From NCBI GenBank assembly GCA_949126835.1, contig OX421495.1, positions 18,877,079 through 18,941,078 on the forward strand: a stretch of DNA of 64,000 nucleotides. Reading direction: 5' to 3'. The DNA is from Anisus vortex (taxonomy: Eukaryota > Mollusca > Gastropoda > Planorbidae). The notes beneath the pieces are model-generated. The model saw nothing but the letters and a program-made list of their open reading frames with translations, searched no databases and was not told the DNA's origin. Positions 34,379-46,599 of this stretch are shown piece by piece (within the stretch, counting starts at the first letter, position 1; every line of letters begins with the position of its first letter). A program made the translations under genes and the position numbers.

Positions 34379-35604
34379 GACTGCTTGTCAGTATCACCGA
34401 CAAGGTTTATGATATGCTGGGACAAGGATGACTGCTGGTCAGTATCACCCACAAGGTTTATGATATGCTGGGACAAGGATGACTGCTGGTTAGTATCACC
34501 CACAAGGTTTATGATATGCTGGGACAAGGATGACTGCTGGTCAGTATCACCCACAAGGTTTATGATATGCTGGGACAAGGATGACTGCTGGTCAGTATCA
34601 CCCACAAGGTTTATGATATGCTGGGACAAGGATGACTGCTGGTCAGTATCACCCACAAGGTTTATGATATGCTGGTACAAGGATGACTGCTGGTCAGTAT
34701 CACCCACAAGGTTTATGATATGCTGGTACAAGGATGACTGCTGGTCAGTATCACCGACAAGGTTTATGATATGCTGGGACAAGGATGACTGCTGGGCAGT
34801 ATCACCGACAAGGTTTATGATATGCTGAGACAAGGATGACTGCTGGTCAGTATCACCGACAAGGTTTATGATATGCTGGGACAAGGATGACTGCTGGTCA
34901 GTATCACCGACAAGGTTTATGATATGCTGGGACAATGATGACTGCTGGTCAGTATCACCGACAAGGTTTATGATATGCTGGGACAAGGATGACTGCTGGT
35001 CAGTATCACCCACAAGGTTTATGATATGCTGGGACAAGGATGACTACTGGTCAGTATCACCGACAAGGTTTATGATATGCTGAGACAAGGATGACTGCTG
35101 GTCAGTATCACCCACAAGGTTTATGATATGCTGGGACAAGGATGACTGCTGGTCAGTATCACCCAAAAGGTTTATGATATGCTGGGACAAGGCTGACTGC
35201 TGGTCAGTATCACCCACAAGGTTTATGATATGATGGGACAAGGATGACTGCTGGTCAGTATCACCCACAAGGTTTATGATATGCTGGGACAAGGATGACT
35301 GCTGGTCAGTATCACCCACAAGGTTTATGATATCCTCGGACAAGGCTGACTGCTGGTCAGTATCACCCACAAGGTTTATGATATCCTGGGACAAGGCTGA
35401 CTGCTGGTCAGTATCACCCACAAGGTTTATGATATCCTGGGACAAGGCTGACTGCTGGTCAGTATCACCCACAAGGTTTATGATATCCTGGGACAAGGAT
35501 GACTGCTGGTCAGTATCACCAACAAGGTTTATGATATCCTGGGACAAGGATGACTGCTAGTCAGTATCACCAACAAGGTTTATGATATCCTGGGTCAAGG
35601 TTGA
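34379..35604. repeat. 51-bp minisatellite, 24 copies
   Basis: The unit includes GACTGCTGGTCAGTATCACC, CACAAGGTTTATGATATGCT and GGGACAAGGAT. The period of 51 bp is a multiple of three, so frames stay open on both strands. The minus strand reads the 17-residue repeat SQHIINLVGDTDQQSSL. One substitution (CAG to TAG on the minus strand, near 35041-35046) splits an otherwise continuous minus frame into 34348-35037 and 35044-35547. Sequence subtypes (ATGCTGGG versus ATCCTGGG) are clustered at the two ends. Nothing else supports a real protein. Confidence 0.95.
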
Positions 35605-35633
35605 CAATGTCTTTCTTTAAGATTAAAAGATAT

Positions 35634-35852
35634 GGGCACACGGCGGTCGAGTAGCAGCGCATTCTGAAGGTCCTTGGTTCGAAGCCTGGGGTTCGTTCTC
35701 TTCTCTGGAGGATGTCTCTGAGTGCTCTGGTGGGTTATTGACAATAGTTAGAGGGAAATCTCCAAGAATGCGGTGGCTGCAGAGACTTGTGAAAGCTGCT
35801 TCAAGGGCCCTGTTGATCAGATTGATGGGACAAGGATTATTTACCTTACTTT
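35634..35852 (+). mobile_element. Diverged SINE copy
   Basis: The head GGCACACGGCGGTCGAGTAG and a B box GGTTCGAAGCC are followed by shortened body blocks 'gaggatgtctctgagtgctc' and 'gcggtggctgcagagacttg'. The tail is 'ggattatttaccttac'. It directly abuts the 51-bp array. Confidence 0.75.
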
Positions 35853-36025
35853 TAATTATAATCTTTTAATCTTGGCAAATTAAAACATGTAATTTATATG
35901 TACTGTTTGTTTATGAACTTCATGGGCGCCGGAGCAATTTATCGGCTGCAACCAATCTCTTTTGCACTGAAGTTGACGGCCCGTTTGGTGAAAAAAAACG
36001 CAGCAGCAGTTTCCCCAACAGTTTT

Positions 36026-36090
36026 CCGTGGCTAAGGCATACGATGTGATTGTGTGGCCAGCACAACTCCCACCCGTCTTTATTAACCTC
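36026..36090 (-). mobile_element. Short SINE fragment
   Basis: The plus strand reads 'ccgtggctaaggcatacgat' and 'gtgtggccagcacaactccc', matching part of the body of the minus-oriented copy at 7337. Head and tail are missing. Confidence 0.5.
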
Positions 36091-37937
36091 CCCCCTACCC
36101 CCAACCCCGTTCCTTTCCAAACTAATAAATGTACACAGTAGCCAATAATTAAGCACCAGATAACAACCCACCGCAATACATAAAATCTGCCTTTAAAATA
36201 AAAAAAACTTCTTTTAAGTGACGCTTTTGATTTTTGTTTACAATGGTCATAAAAAAGGGGCATGCTGCCATCTACTAACTCCTAAAGTCCGTATGTCCGT
36301 CAGCCCCTTCCTCCCAACCTCTATTTTTTTTTCTCTCCCTTTATTAACGAGTTATCTGAAGTGTGTATTGAAATAAAAAAGAAAGGTTCTCTCCCCTTTT
36401 TCCTATCGCACTTGACAGCAACTATATGATTTATTGGATTCCATTGTCCAGGACAGGATCATCCCGGCATTACGTCCCCTCCCCTCATCGCTTCCCCCCC
36501 CCCTCTCTCTCTCTCTCTCCCTTTTTTTTTTCCAAACTCGCTTTTCCATTGTTAGCCTCCCTTCATTATGATCACTCCCACTCCCCCTCTCTCTTTCAAA
36601 TCCAAAAGCCATAAGCGATTCGCAAATATTTATTTATTCAAGGGCAAATACTCAGTTTTTTTGTCTGCCCGTGTTAAGGTTCTTGCTTTTACGGTCGTTA
36701 TCCTGCGAATTGGCATAAAGAAGAGAAAAGAGAAGGGGAAAAAAATTCTGAAGTGTTAAAAGCTGTCACCGAGTTTTTTTTTTCTCCCTGATGCGACTAA
36801 AGTCAGACTCAAACAAAACTTAAATGCACCTCTCTACTATTTTTCATTCTATTTTTATCCCCCCAGCATTTATGAATCGTTCGCAACTCAGAGGTCGCGC
36901 GTGTGGCTATTTTTTCACTATTTCATTCTCTTTTTACCGTTGACCTTTTGTTGCCCTGACAACCGAGAACTTAAATATTATATTTAAATCGCAAATTAAA
37001 CGCAACGAAACAAAACGCAAAATTTATTATAAGTGGTGCGGAAGAAGAAAAATAGAAGGGGTTTGGGGGGAGATAACTGGTGCTTACAATCTGTAACAAT
37101 TGCAACATTTGGTTTGTTTCCCCTTGTGTTGTTCAAGGGCTGATGAATTACACATTATGATTCGTTGTTCGCGTGAATGTTTTGAAGGTCGATGTACACG
37201 CAAACGATTTACCACGATTACTTTACGATAATTCTTACCCACAATACCACGCGTGAAACAGACGATTACTTAAAGTTGCTGACAATTTATTGTGTAGTGT
37301 ATTTGGCTTGTTTGTTTGCTCTATTATAGACCTTCGTTTGTTTAATTAAATTCTTTTTGTTGTTTGTTTCGGTTTGTTTTTGTCTTTTAATTTTTTGTAT
37401 TTAATGTATAATTTAATGACGTTATACTAAATTATACACAAAAAAAAAAGCAAAAATATATAAAAATTTAAACATAAAAATTTTTTTTGTAAATTTAATT
37501 TCAAATCATAGCTTAAATAATTTGAATTTTTAAAGTCGTTTTTTTAATTAAATTTATACATTTTAGGAATGTAGACCTGCCGTTATCTAAATATTATATT
37601 ATTTTATTATTTTATTGTTGTAATATTAATACAAAAACTTAATTTAAAAACAAATTGAAACAGTTGATTCCAAATTTAAAATGCTTTATATGTATTTATT
37701 TAAATTTAAGAAAACTAATTTTGTCAATGTTATTTATATTTATTATTAGAAGATAACGTATTATTATATAGTAGAGTTTAAAGAATTTGAAAATTTCCTA
37801 GCTTTTACGACCCAAAAATACTAGAAGATTATGTCGCTCTCAAAATAGAAATTCGGAGCCCAGATTTTTATTGTTTATCGCACGTACTGATAACACTTTT
37901 TTATTTCGTGTTTAAAGGACACCTATGATATATATAT
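36091..37937. other. AT-rich and low-complexity spacer
   Basis: It includes a CT repeat at about 36503-36522, a poly-C run at 36497, and then strongly AT-rich DNA (37330-37800). No element terminus, exon or RNA gene was recognised. Confidence 0.4.
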
Positions 37938-38074
37938 CTTCAAGCTGGTGGTCTGTTGGCAGAGGACACTTAGGCTTCAAGCTGGTGGTCTGTTGGCAGA
38001 GGACATTTAGGCTTCAAGCTGGTGGTCTGTTGGCAGAGGACACTTAGGCTTCAAGCTGGCGGTCTGTTGGCAAA
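37938..38074. repeat. 37-bp tandem repeat, nearly 4 copies
   Basis: The unit contains TTCAAGCTGGTGGTCTGTTG and GCAGAGGACACTTAG, with a 37-bp period. The copies are almost identical, with one variant each in the second and last. Confidence 0.93.
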
Positions 38075-38129
38075 GTTTAACATTGCAATACAAGTAGGAC
38101 TCTTATTGAAATCCTGATTTTAATAAGGG

Positions 38130-38645
38130 CGGAAAATCTTTCCCTCGGTTCTGGAATGAGTCCCAGGGTCTACCCGGGCTGAATTTAACCATTTAAGCAA
38201 CATAAGCAGTTGCTTAGGGCGTCAAGTTAAATGGAAGGGGCCCCAAAGAAATTTTCCTTAGCACGAATTTATCACGAAACATAGCATGTGGCTGCAAAGG
38301 GTGCAGCTGAACCAGGTACGGCAAAAAGAAATGGTCCCCACATTAAATACACAAACATATTTCCTATCAAAGAATTAGCATTTCAAAAACTAAAAGAAAA
38401 CGTTCTCACTTATTTTTAATGTGGACCATTATTTCTATCGTACTGAAAGTTTTGTTTGATTACAATAAAATATAATTGTATTTCTTTGTTTATTATTAAT
38501 TAGATTTTACTTAAATATATAGTGGGAGGGGGCTTAGTGCTTAGTGAGGTTTAGTGCTCAGGGCCTCGAGGGCTTTTAATCTTTCCCGGAGTCTACTTAT
38601 ATATGATAGGTACCTGACAATCACTAGCGTTATGGATAAAGAATG
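38130..38645 (+). mobile_element. SINE body remnants split by an insertion
   Basis: About 38140-38178 ('gagtcccagggtctacccgg') and about 38585-38640 ('cccggagtctacttatatat', 'gataggtacctgacaatcac') both match the SINE body. The roughly 390 bp between starts with 'catttaagcaacataagcag' and 'ttgcttagggc' and ends near 'gctcagggcctcgag', which resembles hAT-type subterminal sequence. A nested insertion is the simplest reading, but its borders are uncertain. Confidence 0.35.
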
Positions 38646-39248
38646 TAAATGTCAATAAATAGTCAATTTACTTTCTTCTTCTTCAAAATTGTTTCAGTAC
38701 TTGTAAAGTTTCGAGGATTGGGGGTCATTCAGCTATAAAACTCAACAGTCATCTTACGTATGACCGACTTTAGTAGGTCACATAATGGCCAGAGACAAGT
38801 GATTTATTTGTGATTGCTTTCAACAGAAAGATATGAATTTTTTCAAAGGCTTTTTAGATTTGTTTGCAATTCTTTGTGCGGTAACAGATTCCTAGAAACA
38901 CCAAGTTTCATTGCACTAAATACATAACCACTCGAGACATACAGCTGTATTTAGTCTAGACTGAGACAATATAAAAAGAATAAAACTTGCCCTAGCGGCA
39001 AAGGAAAAAATGTTTGAATAGAAAGATAATTCACATTTTATAACATCCTTGTCATGAGACAGCAGCGGCCATTACTTCTAGACACCAAACCAAGACACAG
39101 TGTAACCCAGATACTGTCTTCCCTTCCAATCCACGCATAACATAGGCTCACCTAATACCCTGTTACATAAAAGAGGTTCGTGCTGGAATCTATCAATTAA
39201 CTGACGACAACCCTTATATTTTTTTATATATCTCTTCCTTTTTTTTTA

Positions 39249-39737
39249 GACATATACCATCTTCCTTTTCATTGACATATACCATCTTACTTTTCATTGA
39301 CATATACCATCTTCCTTTTCATTGACATATACCATCTTCCTTTTCATTGACATATACCATCTTCCTTTTCATTGACATATACCATCTTCCTTTTCATTGA
39401 CATATACCATCTTCCTTTTCATTGACATATACCATCTTCCTTTTCATTGACATATACCATCTTCCTTTTCATTGACATATACCATCTTCCTTTTCATTGA
39501 CATATACTATCTTCCTTTTCATTGACATATACCATCTTCCTTTTCATTGACATATACCATCTTCCTTTTCATTGACATATACCATCTTCCTTTTCATTGA
39601 CATATACCATCTTCCTTTTCATTGACATATACCATCTTCCTTTTCATTGACATATACCATCTTCCTTTTCATTGACATATACCATCTTCCTTTTCATTGA
39701 CATATACCATCTTCCTTTTCATTGACATATACTATCA
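39249..39737. repeat. 25-bp minisatellite, about 20 copies
   Basis: The unit contains CATATACCATCTTCCTTTTC then ATTGA, with a 25-bp period. Almost all copies are identical; only three or so carry a single change (CTTAC, ATACTATC). This is among the most homogeneous arrays here and probably recently expanded, or its copy number was set by the assembler. Confidence 0.95.
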
Positions 39738-39739
39738 GC

Positions 39740-40732
39740 CGTCTTTTTTAATACTCACCGCTGTCGGCCTTTTATTTGTTTGTTACATACTCTATTGTTA
39801 TATCCTGGATCTTCTGTCGTCTGTCTAGCGTCTGGTTCACTATGAAATAAAACACTCACGCCGCTCGATGAACGTTTAAAAAAGAATTTAATGTTTGAAT
39901 ATTTTTTTACAAGAATTACATTAAAAACACTGGTCAATATTTGCTTCTTTATTACTCTGAATTCATGTATCCATTTTATTGTTCTTATATCTTTAAATTC
40001 TGTAGTACATTTGGTTGTCTCTAATATTGTTTATTATAATATTTTTGGTTTAATTTTGCTGAAAAGTTCACGAAGAGTTCTACAGTAATAGTCTAGCATT
40101 TACATCGAATTTCGGTTTAATACTCTGCTTAAACACAACAAAAAATGTATGTATAGGCCTATTATTATGTTTTGGTGCAGAAACTGCTAGAATGGATTTT
40201 TCTCGAAGTTTTCAGATTATAAAGGACAATGTGTACTAAAATTTTGTAGACACGAGAGCACAAATAAACCGATACAGAAGTAGGCAAAACTGATTTTTCA
40301 ATAAATGGAAAAAAAAGGATCCTAGGTCATATTGTAGATGATGATTGATTTTTCAATGTTGAATTTCTTAACTTATAGCTGTGAAATTAAAAAAAAAAAA
40401 TTATTTTTAGAAACTATTTATAAAACGAGTTCTTTTGTGTGTTTTTTTTTTCTGCAGCTTTTTTTAAATATAAAATCTAGATAAATGTCCTTCTAAAGAT
40501 AAAATTTTTTAAAAGTCAAATAAGTATTATTTATATTAATATTTAAAACTTTAACAGCGTAGACAGTATAGACTCATTAAAGGTGCATTTGCTAACTTTC
40601 ATGGCGATTGGCTAATATTTATTCATCCTGGTAATATTTAATTATCTGTTGCAATGCTAGATTGTTAAAAATCGATACTGTTTTCTTTTTCATTTTTCTT
40701 CAAAACACTTCCCTTACCTTTAGTTTAGTAAT
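39740..40732. other. AT-rich spacer
   Basis: AT-rich DNA with many homopolymers. Frames such as the T-rich one at 39891-40088 are composition artefacts. No feature was recognised. Confidence 0.4.
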
Positions 40733-40734
40733 TT

Positions 40735-41045
40735 TGAATAACTTACTGACTTACTTACTTACTGACTTACTTACTTACTTACTTACTGACTTACTGCCCG
40801 TAACGCCGTGGGCACATAGGGCAGCAATAAAGACTTTCCATCTTTCTTTGTTACGTGCGACAATTCCAATAATTTTTTATTGTACCCCAGGAGTGACCAA
40901 ATTCCTTTAATTCCTGCTCCACTGTTCTGCGCCAGGTTACTTTTGGTCGACCTCTCTTTCTTTTTCCTTCTGGAGTCTAGGGCTGTCTTGCAGATGTTCC
41001 CTTCCTCTCTTCTCAACACATGGCCAATCCATTTGAATAACGTTG
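40735..41045 (-). mobile_element. LINE C-terminal/3' relic with TTAC tail
   Basis: The minus-strand frame reads FKWIGHVLRREEGNICKTAL, then LDSRRKKKERSTKS and later KGIWSLLG. This is a degraded form of the C-terminal segment ('IGHVLR...GNICK.ALDW.P.GKRKRGRP') found in many invertebrate non-LTR retrotransposons. The 3' end is a GTAA/TTAC tetranucleotide tract at 40735-40797. It is frameshifted and 5'-truncated. Confidence 0.75.
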
Positions 41046-41382
41046 AATAATTTTGAACTAATTAATGGATTTCAGAGATTTTTTCACCAATTTATAGATA
41101 CATGAATTTGATTTTATTAAATATCTAAAATCAAATATATTGAATAGATCTATCTTATGTTTGTCTATTTCAGTACCATTCCATGGGGGTCGCATCACAC
41201 ATAAGGGTACGCTAATAATCTATACACCATAATAAATAACTCTAAATGAATTATCGATTTAAGTCTAAATAAAATATGAAACCTTTTAAACATGCTATAC
41301 TCATATAACACTATCATCATACTTTCTAGGACAATATAATGCAGTTCTTGTTTTTTTCACAAATACTTTGTTGTGGTTTCGT

Positions 41383-41463
41383 TTTTATGAGCGCGCTGAG
41401 CATGCTTGGATTAGCATGGAGTGGGGCGCTATATAAATGACCTATTATTATTATTATTATTTC
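41383..41463 (+). mobile_element. Retroposon 3' end with ATT microsatellite tail
   Basis: The text GAGCGCGCTGAGCATGCTTG, 'ggattagcatggag' and GGGCGCTATATAAATGACC followed by ATTATTATT is a 3' end common to SINEs or LINEs of many marine and freshwater invertebrates. Only the tail-proximal 80 bp or so is visible. Confidence 0.5.
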
Positions 41464-41469
41464 CTTTGT

Positions 41470-43473
41470 TACATGTAACTAACCGTCTATCTTTTCATTT
41501 CCCTCCTACATTTGACACGCTAATACTAAAAGAAAACTTCACAGCTTTGATCCCAATCCTACATTTCTCCTGGTTTCCGCATTATAAATAGCCAATTTGT
41601 ATATGGTCTTTTTATTATGGAAATGGCGCATCCGGTTGTTGTTTTTTTGTTCCTTCAATATGTAAATAGGCGCCAACAAAGTATTTGATTCTTTCTTTCA
41701 TTGGGATTAAACGATGATTTAAAAAGGGGCGGTCGGTGGTGAGGCTAAAAAGCTCACGGACAATGGCGTCGAAACCCGAGCCTATGTGTGCTCACTCGTT
41801 CACATGCTTGTAATAGTCTAAATGGTATTTACATGGCGTCCTCAGCCAGGAATCCATGATAGAACCAGATCAGATCTGCAATACGGGGAGTGTGTTAGGC
41901 GGTAAGGGAGGCAATCTTTAGGTAAACTCTAAGAGGGAATAGTTACACAAATGGGCAGACAATTTACTGAAACTTGAGCTCTCAGGGCAAACACGAGCGG
42001 CGCCGAGGCTAGTGTGTGTCGGCTAAGCGAGCTTCCAGTCGAGGTCTGCAAATACTGGTCCGGTTCCAGACTGCATTTAAACGAAGGTTGGGGAAAATGT
42101 TTTTAAAAAATAAATAATATTCTTATAATTACTACAAAATCTTTGATCTTTTATATCTCCCGTCTCTTGGTGACAAATATCTTGTATAGGGTTTAATTTA
42201 ACATAATGGCTCTATCTAAGTGGTCTGTGTTATAAATCTATTAGTACAGATGCATTTTAAGAATGAAGTTCAAAGTCTTTCACTTATAGAACAGGTTTAC
42301 ATTTTATTAAGCACATGTTTACACAAAATTATTTAAAAAAAAATAACAAAATTTTTTTCTTTTAAAAATATTTGGAAATGTGCATTACTTATTGTTGTAG
42401 TTTGTAGTTTTGGAGTTTTCGAATCTTAAAATAATTTTTTAATAGATGAAAGCCATTCATTGGAATAAAACAGTGCAACTAAGCGAATTGAATTATTTTT
42501 TTTTACAGCACACAACATAATTAAACTTGGATCTGCTGTAAGGAGACGTTTAGCTTTTTGGCCTCTAGTATAATACATGTAGAGTAAATGATGCTTACGT
42601 TTGCCTTCTGCACTTTCAAAAAAAATATCGTTGTTTCTGTTAAGGTGATATTAGTGCAGTGTCCTGTTCTCACAGTGAAGATGGTTAGTTAAATTAAATA
42701 TTAACATTTTCATTCAAGAACACAGTCATAATGACGTATATATTATGTAGCAGACCGAGTTACAAAAATTATTATATACATATAATTCTGTATTGATATA
42801 CAATGGAAAGGAACTATCTGATCATTTTCTGGAGATGGAGTCTTTTTTCTGGGATGCAAGTGTCTGGAAGTTAAACTTTCTGGAAATGTAAACCTCTGGA
42901 ATGCCACCTTCTGTTTTTTTTTTTTAATGTTCTTGAAATTAAAAAGGAAAGATGTAGAAGTTGTAATTTACAGGAATAAATCAAATGCATGTCACACGCC
43001 GTACGTGTACTGTTTAGGAAGGGGGGCGGCGCACATATTTTCCATTCATTAAACACAAGCTGTTTGACTAAAAATGACCGACTTCGCCGAAGCCACAGGA
43101 AACAAAAATATACACTTTAATAAATTTATTCATAGGAAATAGTCCCGCGGCCCGCGGCCTCCCGCGGCCATTGTTATAACTATCACGGAGTAACGACAAC
43201 CTTTTTTTTTTCCACAATATTTGTGTGTGTGTGCTAAACTGCGTCCCGTATTACCTCCCCAACACCCCCTTTTTGTTGTATTGCCTCCCTTTGGTCCGCT
43301 CCCTTTTCATTGCGTTGACGTATTAAACCGATCAGCCCCGTACACCGAGCTTATGGCTGAGGATGCGAGACACCTTTGACACCGGGGGGAAATAAATTAC
43401 AAATTAAGTTTGAATAAATTGATGTTTATAGAAATATTTTCGTTCCTCCCCTCTCTTCCCCCCCCCCCTGACG

Positions 43474-43519
<46 letters not shown>

Positions 43520-45280
43520 GTCTCTCTATTCCGTGAATCTTTTCTTTAGACTTTAGATAGTCACAGAAATCTGTGTAACGAGATTAGACCCATGCGCAGA
43601 ATAGGAATGGGGGGGGGGGGGTTGGGGAGGGGGACGATGGGGAGCGGCGGGCCTGGACCTCCATTGATTGTTTAAAAACTGGCAACAAGGTTTTTCCACA
43701 CAGTCTCCTAGCATCCCAAAAAAAAAGTCTCATTTGCATAAAGATTCCATTTGATATCGAGGAAGGGGCAAGGGGCGGGGGGGGGAGTGGGGTGTACGTA
43801 GTTCAAGTGCCGCTCACACACACACACACACAAATGGTCGCTCCCCGAGCTGGGTAATAGCAGCATCCAACGACAATGGGAGAGGGGGCTCTAGACGAAG
43901 CGGCATCTTGTGTTGCTGCCATCTGCCCACCTCAACCACGGTCCTGCTACAACAATAATGCAGAGAGAGAGAGAGAGGGTAGGACGGGAGGAACGCATTG
44001 AGACTTTAGGGGAAGGATGGAGAAATCATTTCGCCATCACTCCGCTCTCCCCCGCCCCCGCACCTTGTTGTTTGTTTTATTTTATCGCCCCCGCCGCCAT
44101 GTCTATAAAGCCTCCCCTCCCTCCCCTGATTCCCTTACAGTGGCGGCATTGGGCGCTGGGACTTTTTGTTGGTTTTTAGAGGGTCATCTCTGAACTTGAC
44201 ACTACATTTGTTGTCGTTTAAGTTTCTTCTATGACAACCTCAGCCCCCTCCTCCCCCCTCACCACCTCACAACGGTCATATCAATAACCCCCCATCCCAC
44301 CCTCTACCTCTACCTCAGTCAGTTCAGCGCCCTTTATTATCACCCCCACCACCCCTCTCCTTTCTGGGTCTCTTTATTTACACATTTTATTTAGCCTCCA
44401 GAAGAAGAAAAAAAGGAAAAGCCTTCAGTCATTGGGCCCGGTCTGTTTGCTTAGTCTAAAACCAGCAAGAAAGAAGGAAGAAAAGGATTTGGGTTATACG
44501 GCACAAGTCAAAAGGCCTTACTACGTGTATGACCAGCCGCTATGTTTGCAGACGAGATTAGGTAAACTTGTAACAGTGCTTCCTCGGGAATAAACGATGG
44601 AGTTCCCGGAGCCCCCACATAGTCGACTAGCAGTATTTGATAGACTTCACTTTTTTTACCTTATTCTTACACGCCCCAATTGCCATTGTTGCAGAAACTT
44701 GTTTGTTTTGTTGTTGTTGTTTTAATTTTTTAAATTATTGAAATAATGTCATTGATAACACAAACAGGGGAGATTAGAAGTTGTGAAATAAAGAAGCTGT
44801 CGAAGTATGTGTGTGTTTGTTGTTTGATTGCCAGCGTTTAGCCAAAGTAAACATCACCAAATACATGTTTTAGTACGCTCTGATAAAGCCCCCTTCTCTT
44901 TACCACTTTACCCCCGCTAAAATAAACGAACAGGGGCGGCACTACTTGGTGATCTTCGAGACTAGATAATCCATCAGTTGGCGCCCCCACTTCACTCAGC
45001 TCTCCAGATGATCCTCCAGACTTTGGAGTAGATTGAGCTAGACTTTGTGGGTGTAAGGTGAAACCGAAGTTTCGGGGGATCCGCAAACTCTAGCTTGGAG
45101 TGTCTCTGAAGCACTTGCTACCCGGCTCGTCTCCAGAACGCCATCGATGTAACTCGCTCGAAATTAAGTGGAAGCCTCTTCAGTCTTAAGAGATCAAGAG
45201 AAACCAAGTCACCAACAGTTTTTTCAGTGCTTTTTTCAAGTCAACAAAAGAAAACACCCAAAAGAAGTTCATTAAGAACA
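41470..45280. other. Spacer with CpG- and C-rich island
   Basis: 41.5-43.1 kb is AT-rich. About 43140-44400 is distinctly GC/CT-rich with CpG, a CT microsatellite (about 43470-43520), G runs (43611-43623) and a GA repeat (43964-43977). The latter could be a regulatory or 5'-untranslated region, but no promoter element or exon could be tied to it. The 82-codon minus frame at 44838-45086 has ordinary composition but no known motif. Confidence 0.35.
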
Positions 45281-45283
45281 TGC

Positions 45284-45358
45284 ACTTGATCAACATAATG
45301 AGAGAACTTGATCAACATAATGAGAGAACTTGATCAACATAATGAGAGAACTTGATGA
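45284..45358. repeat. 22-bp tandem repeat, about 3.4 copies
   Basis: The unit contains ACTTGATCAACATAATGAGA then GA, with three identical copies and a diverged fourth. Confidence 0.9.
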
Positions 45359-45561
45359 ACGTTGGGTTGGATGGAACAAATTGTGACCTGTTAGTCATGG
45401 TTGGCCTCTTTTTAGGATGAGTGGACGTTGGGCAAGGTTTGGCAGGACCACACTTTTACATTGTTATTTCGTTGTTAGGTTGCTGTTGTTGTTGTGTTGT
45501 TGTTGTTTTTTTTTTGTAATGTTTCTTACTTGTAAAAACTTTGTTGTGTTTGGGCAAAGAG

Positions 45562-46283
45562 AAATAATAGCTGAATGGGTTAATGAATTAATAGCTGAAT
45601 CGGTTAATGAATAAATTGCTGAATCGGTTAATGAATTAATAGCTGAATCGGTTAATGAATTAATAGCTGAATCGGTTAATGAATTAATAGCTGAATCGGT
45701 TCATGAATTAATAGCTGAATCGGTTAATGAATTAATAACTGAATCGGTTAATGAATTAATAGCTGAATCGGTTAATGAATTAATAGCTGAATCGGTTAAT
45801 GAATTAATAGCTGAATCGGTTAATGAATTAATAGCTGAATCGGTTAATGAATTAATAGCTGAATCGGTTAATGATATAATAGCTGAATCGGTTAATGAAT
45901 TAATAGCTGAATCGGTTCATGAATTAATAGCTGAATCGGTTCATGAATTAATAGCTGAATCGGTTGATGAATTAATAGCTGAATGGGGTAATGAATTAAT
46001 AGCTGAATGGGGTAATGAATAAATAGCTGAATCGGTTAATGAATTAATAGCTGAATCGGTTAATGAATTAATAGCTGAATGGGTTAATGAATTAATAGCT
46101 GAATCGGTTAATGAATTAATAGCTGAATGGGGTAATGAATTAATAGCTGAATGGGGTAATGAATAAATAGCTGAATCGGTTAATGAATTAATAGCTGAAT
46201 CGGTTAATTAATTAATAGCTGAATGGGGTAATGAATTAATAGCTGAATGGGGTGATGATGTAATCATTGAATCGGTTAATGAA
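45562..46283. repeat. 24-bp minisatellite, 30 copies
   Basis: The unit contains AATTAATAGCTGAATCGGTT then AATG, with a strict 24-bp period. Variants (CGGTT/GGGGT, AATG/CATG) come in runs, especially paired GGGGT copies near 45985-46020 and 46130-46165. This shows multi-unit duplication. Confidence 0.95.
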
Positions 46284-46599
46284 GAGTAAAAAATCTTCAT
46301 TAGAAGTTCAACTTTGTATCATTAAATTTGCTCCACTACTTTACATCGTTACTTCTAGGACTAAAGAGCCGGAAAGCTTGTCGGGATTCTTTCGAGACAT
46401 TTTAAAATCGGTTGACAAAGGCCAACATATTTTCTGATCATTTTCAATAAGTAAAGAAAAAGCTTTTGGACATACTGTTGAACACACAATCCCCTTTCAT
46501 AATGTGGGCAAACAGCTTGATGCATAGTAAATATTATTTGCGAACGTTACTATCAATGTGATTATACGGTTAAAATGTACCAGGAAACTGTGTGGCCAG

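Noticed and set aside
34348..35560. Long frames on both strands suggesting a 17-residue repeat protein
   Set aside because: A 51-bp unit without stops forces open frames on both strands; there is no promoter, splice or non-repeat domain.
39249..39737. Regularly spaced repeats resembling a CRISPR array
   Set aside because: There are no unique spacers, the units are head-to-tail, and the genome is eukaryotic.
44838..45086. 82-codon minus-strand frame with ordinary composition
   Set aside because: No recognised motif, no splice signals, and similar short frames are expected in GC-richer DNA.
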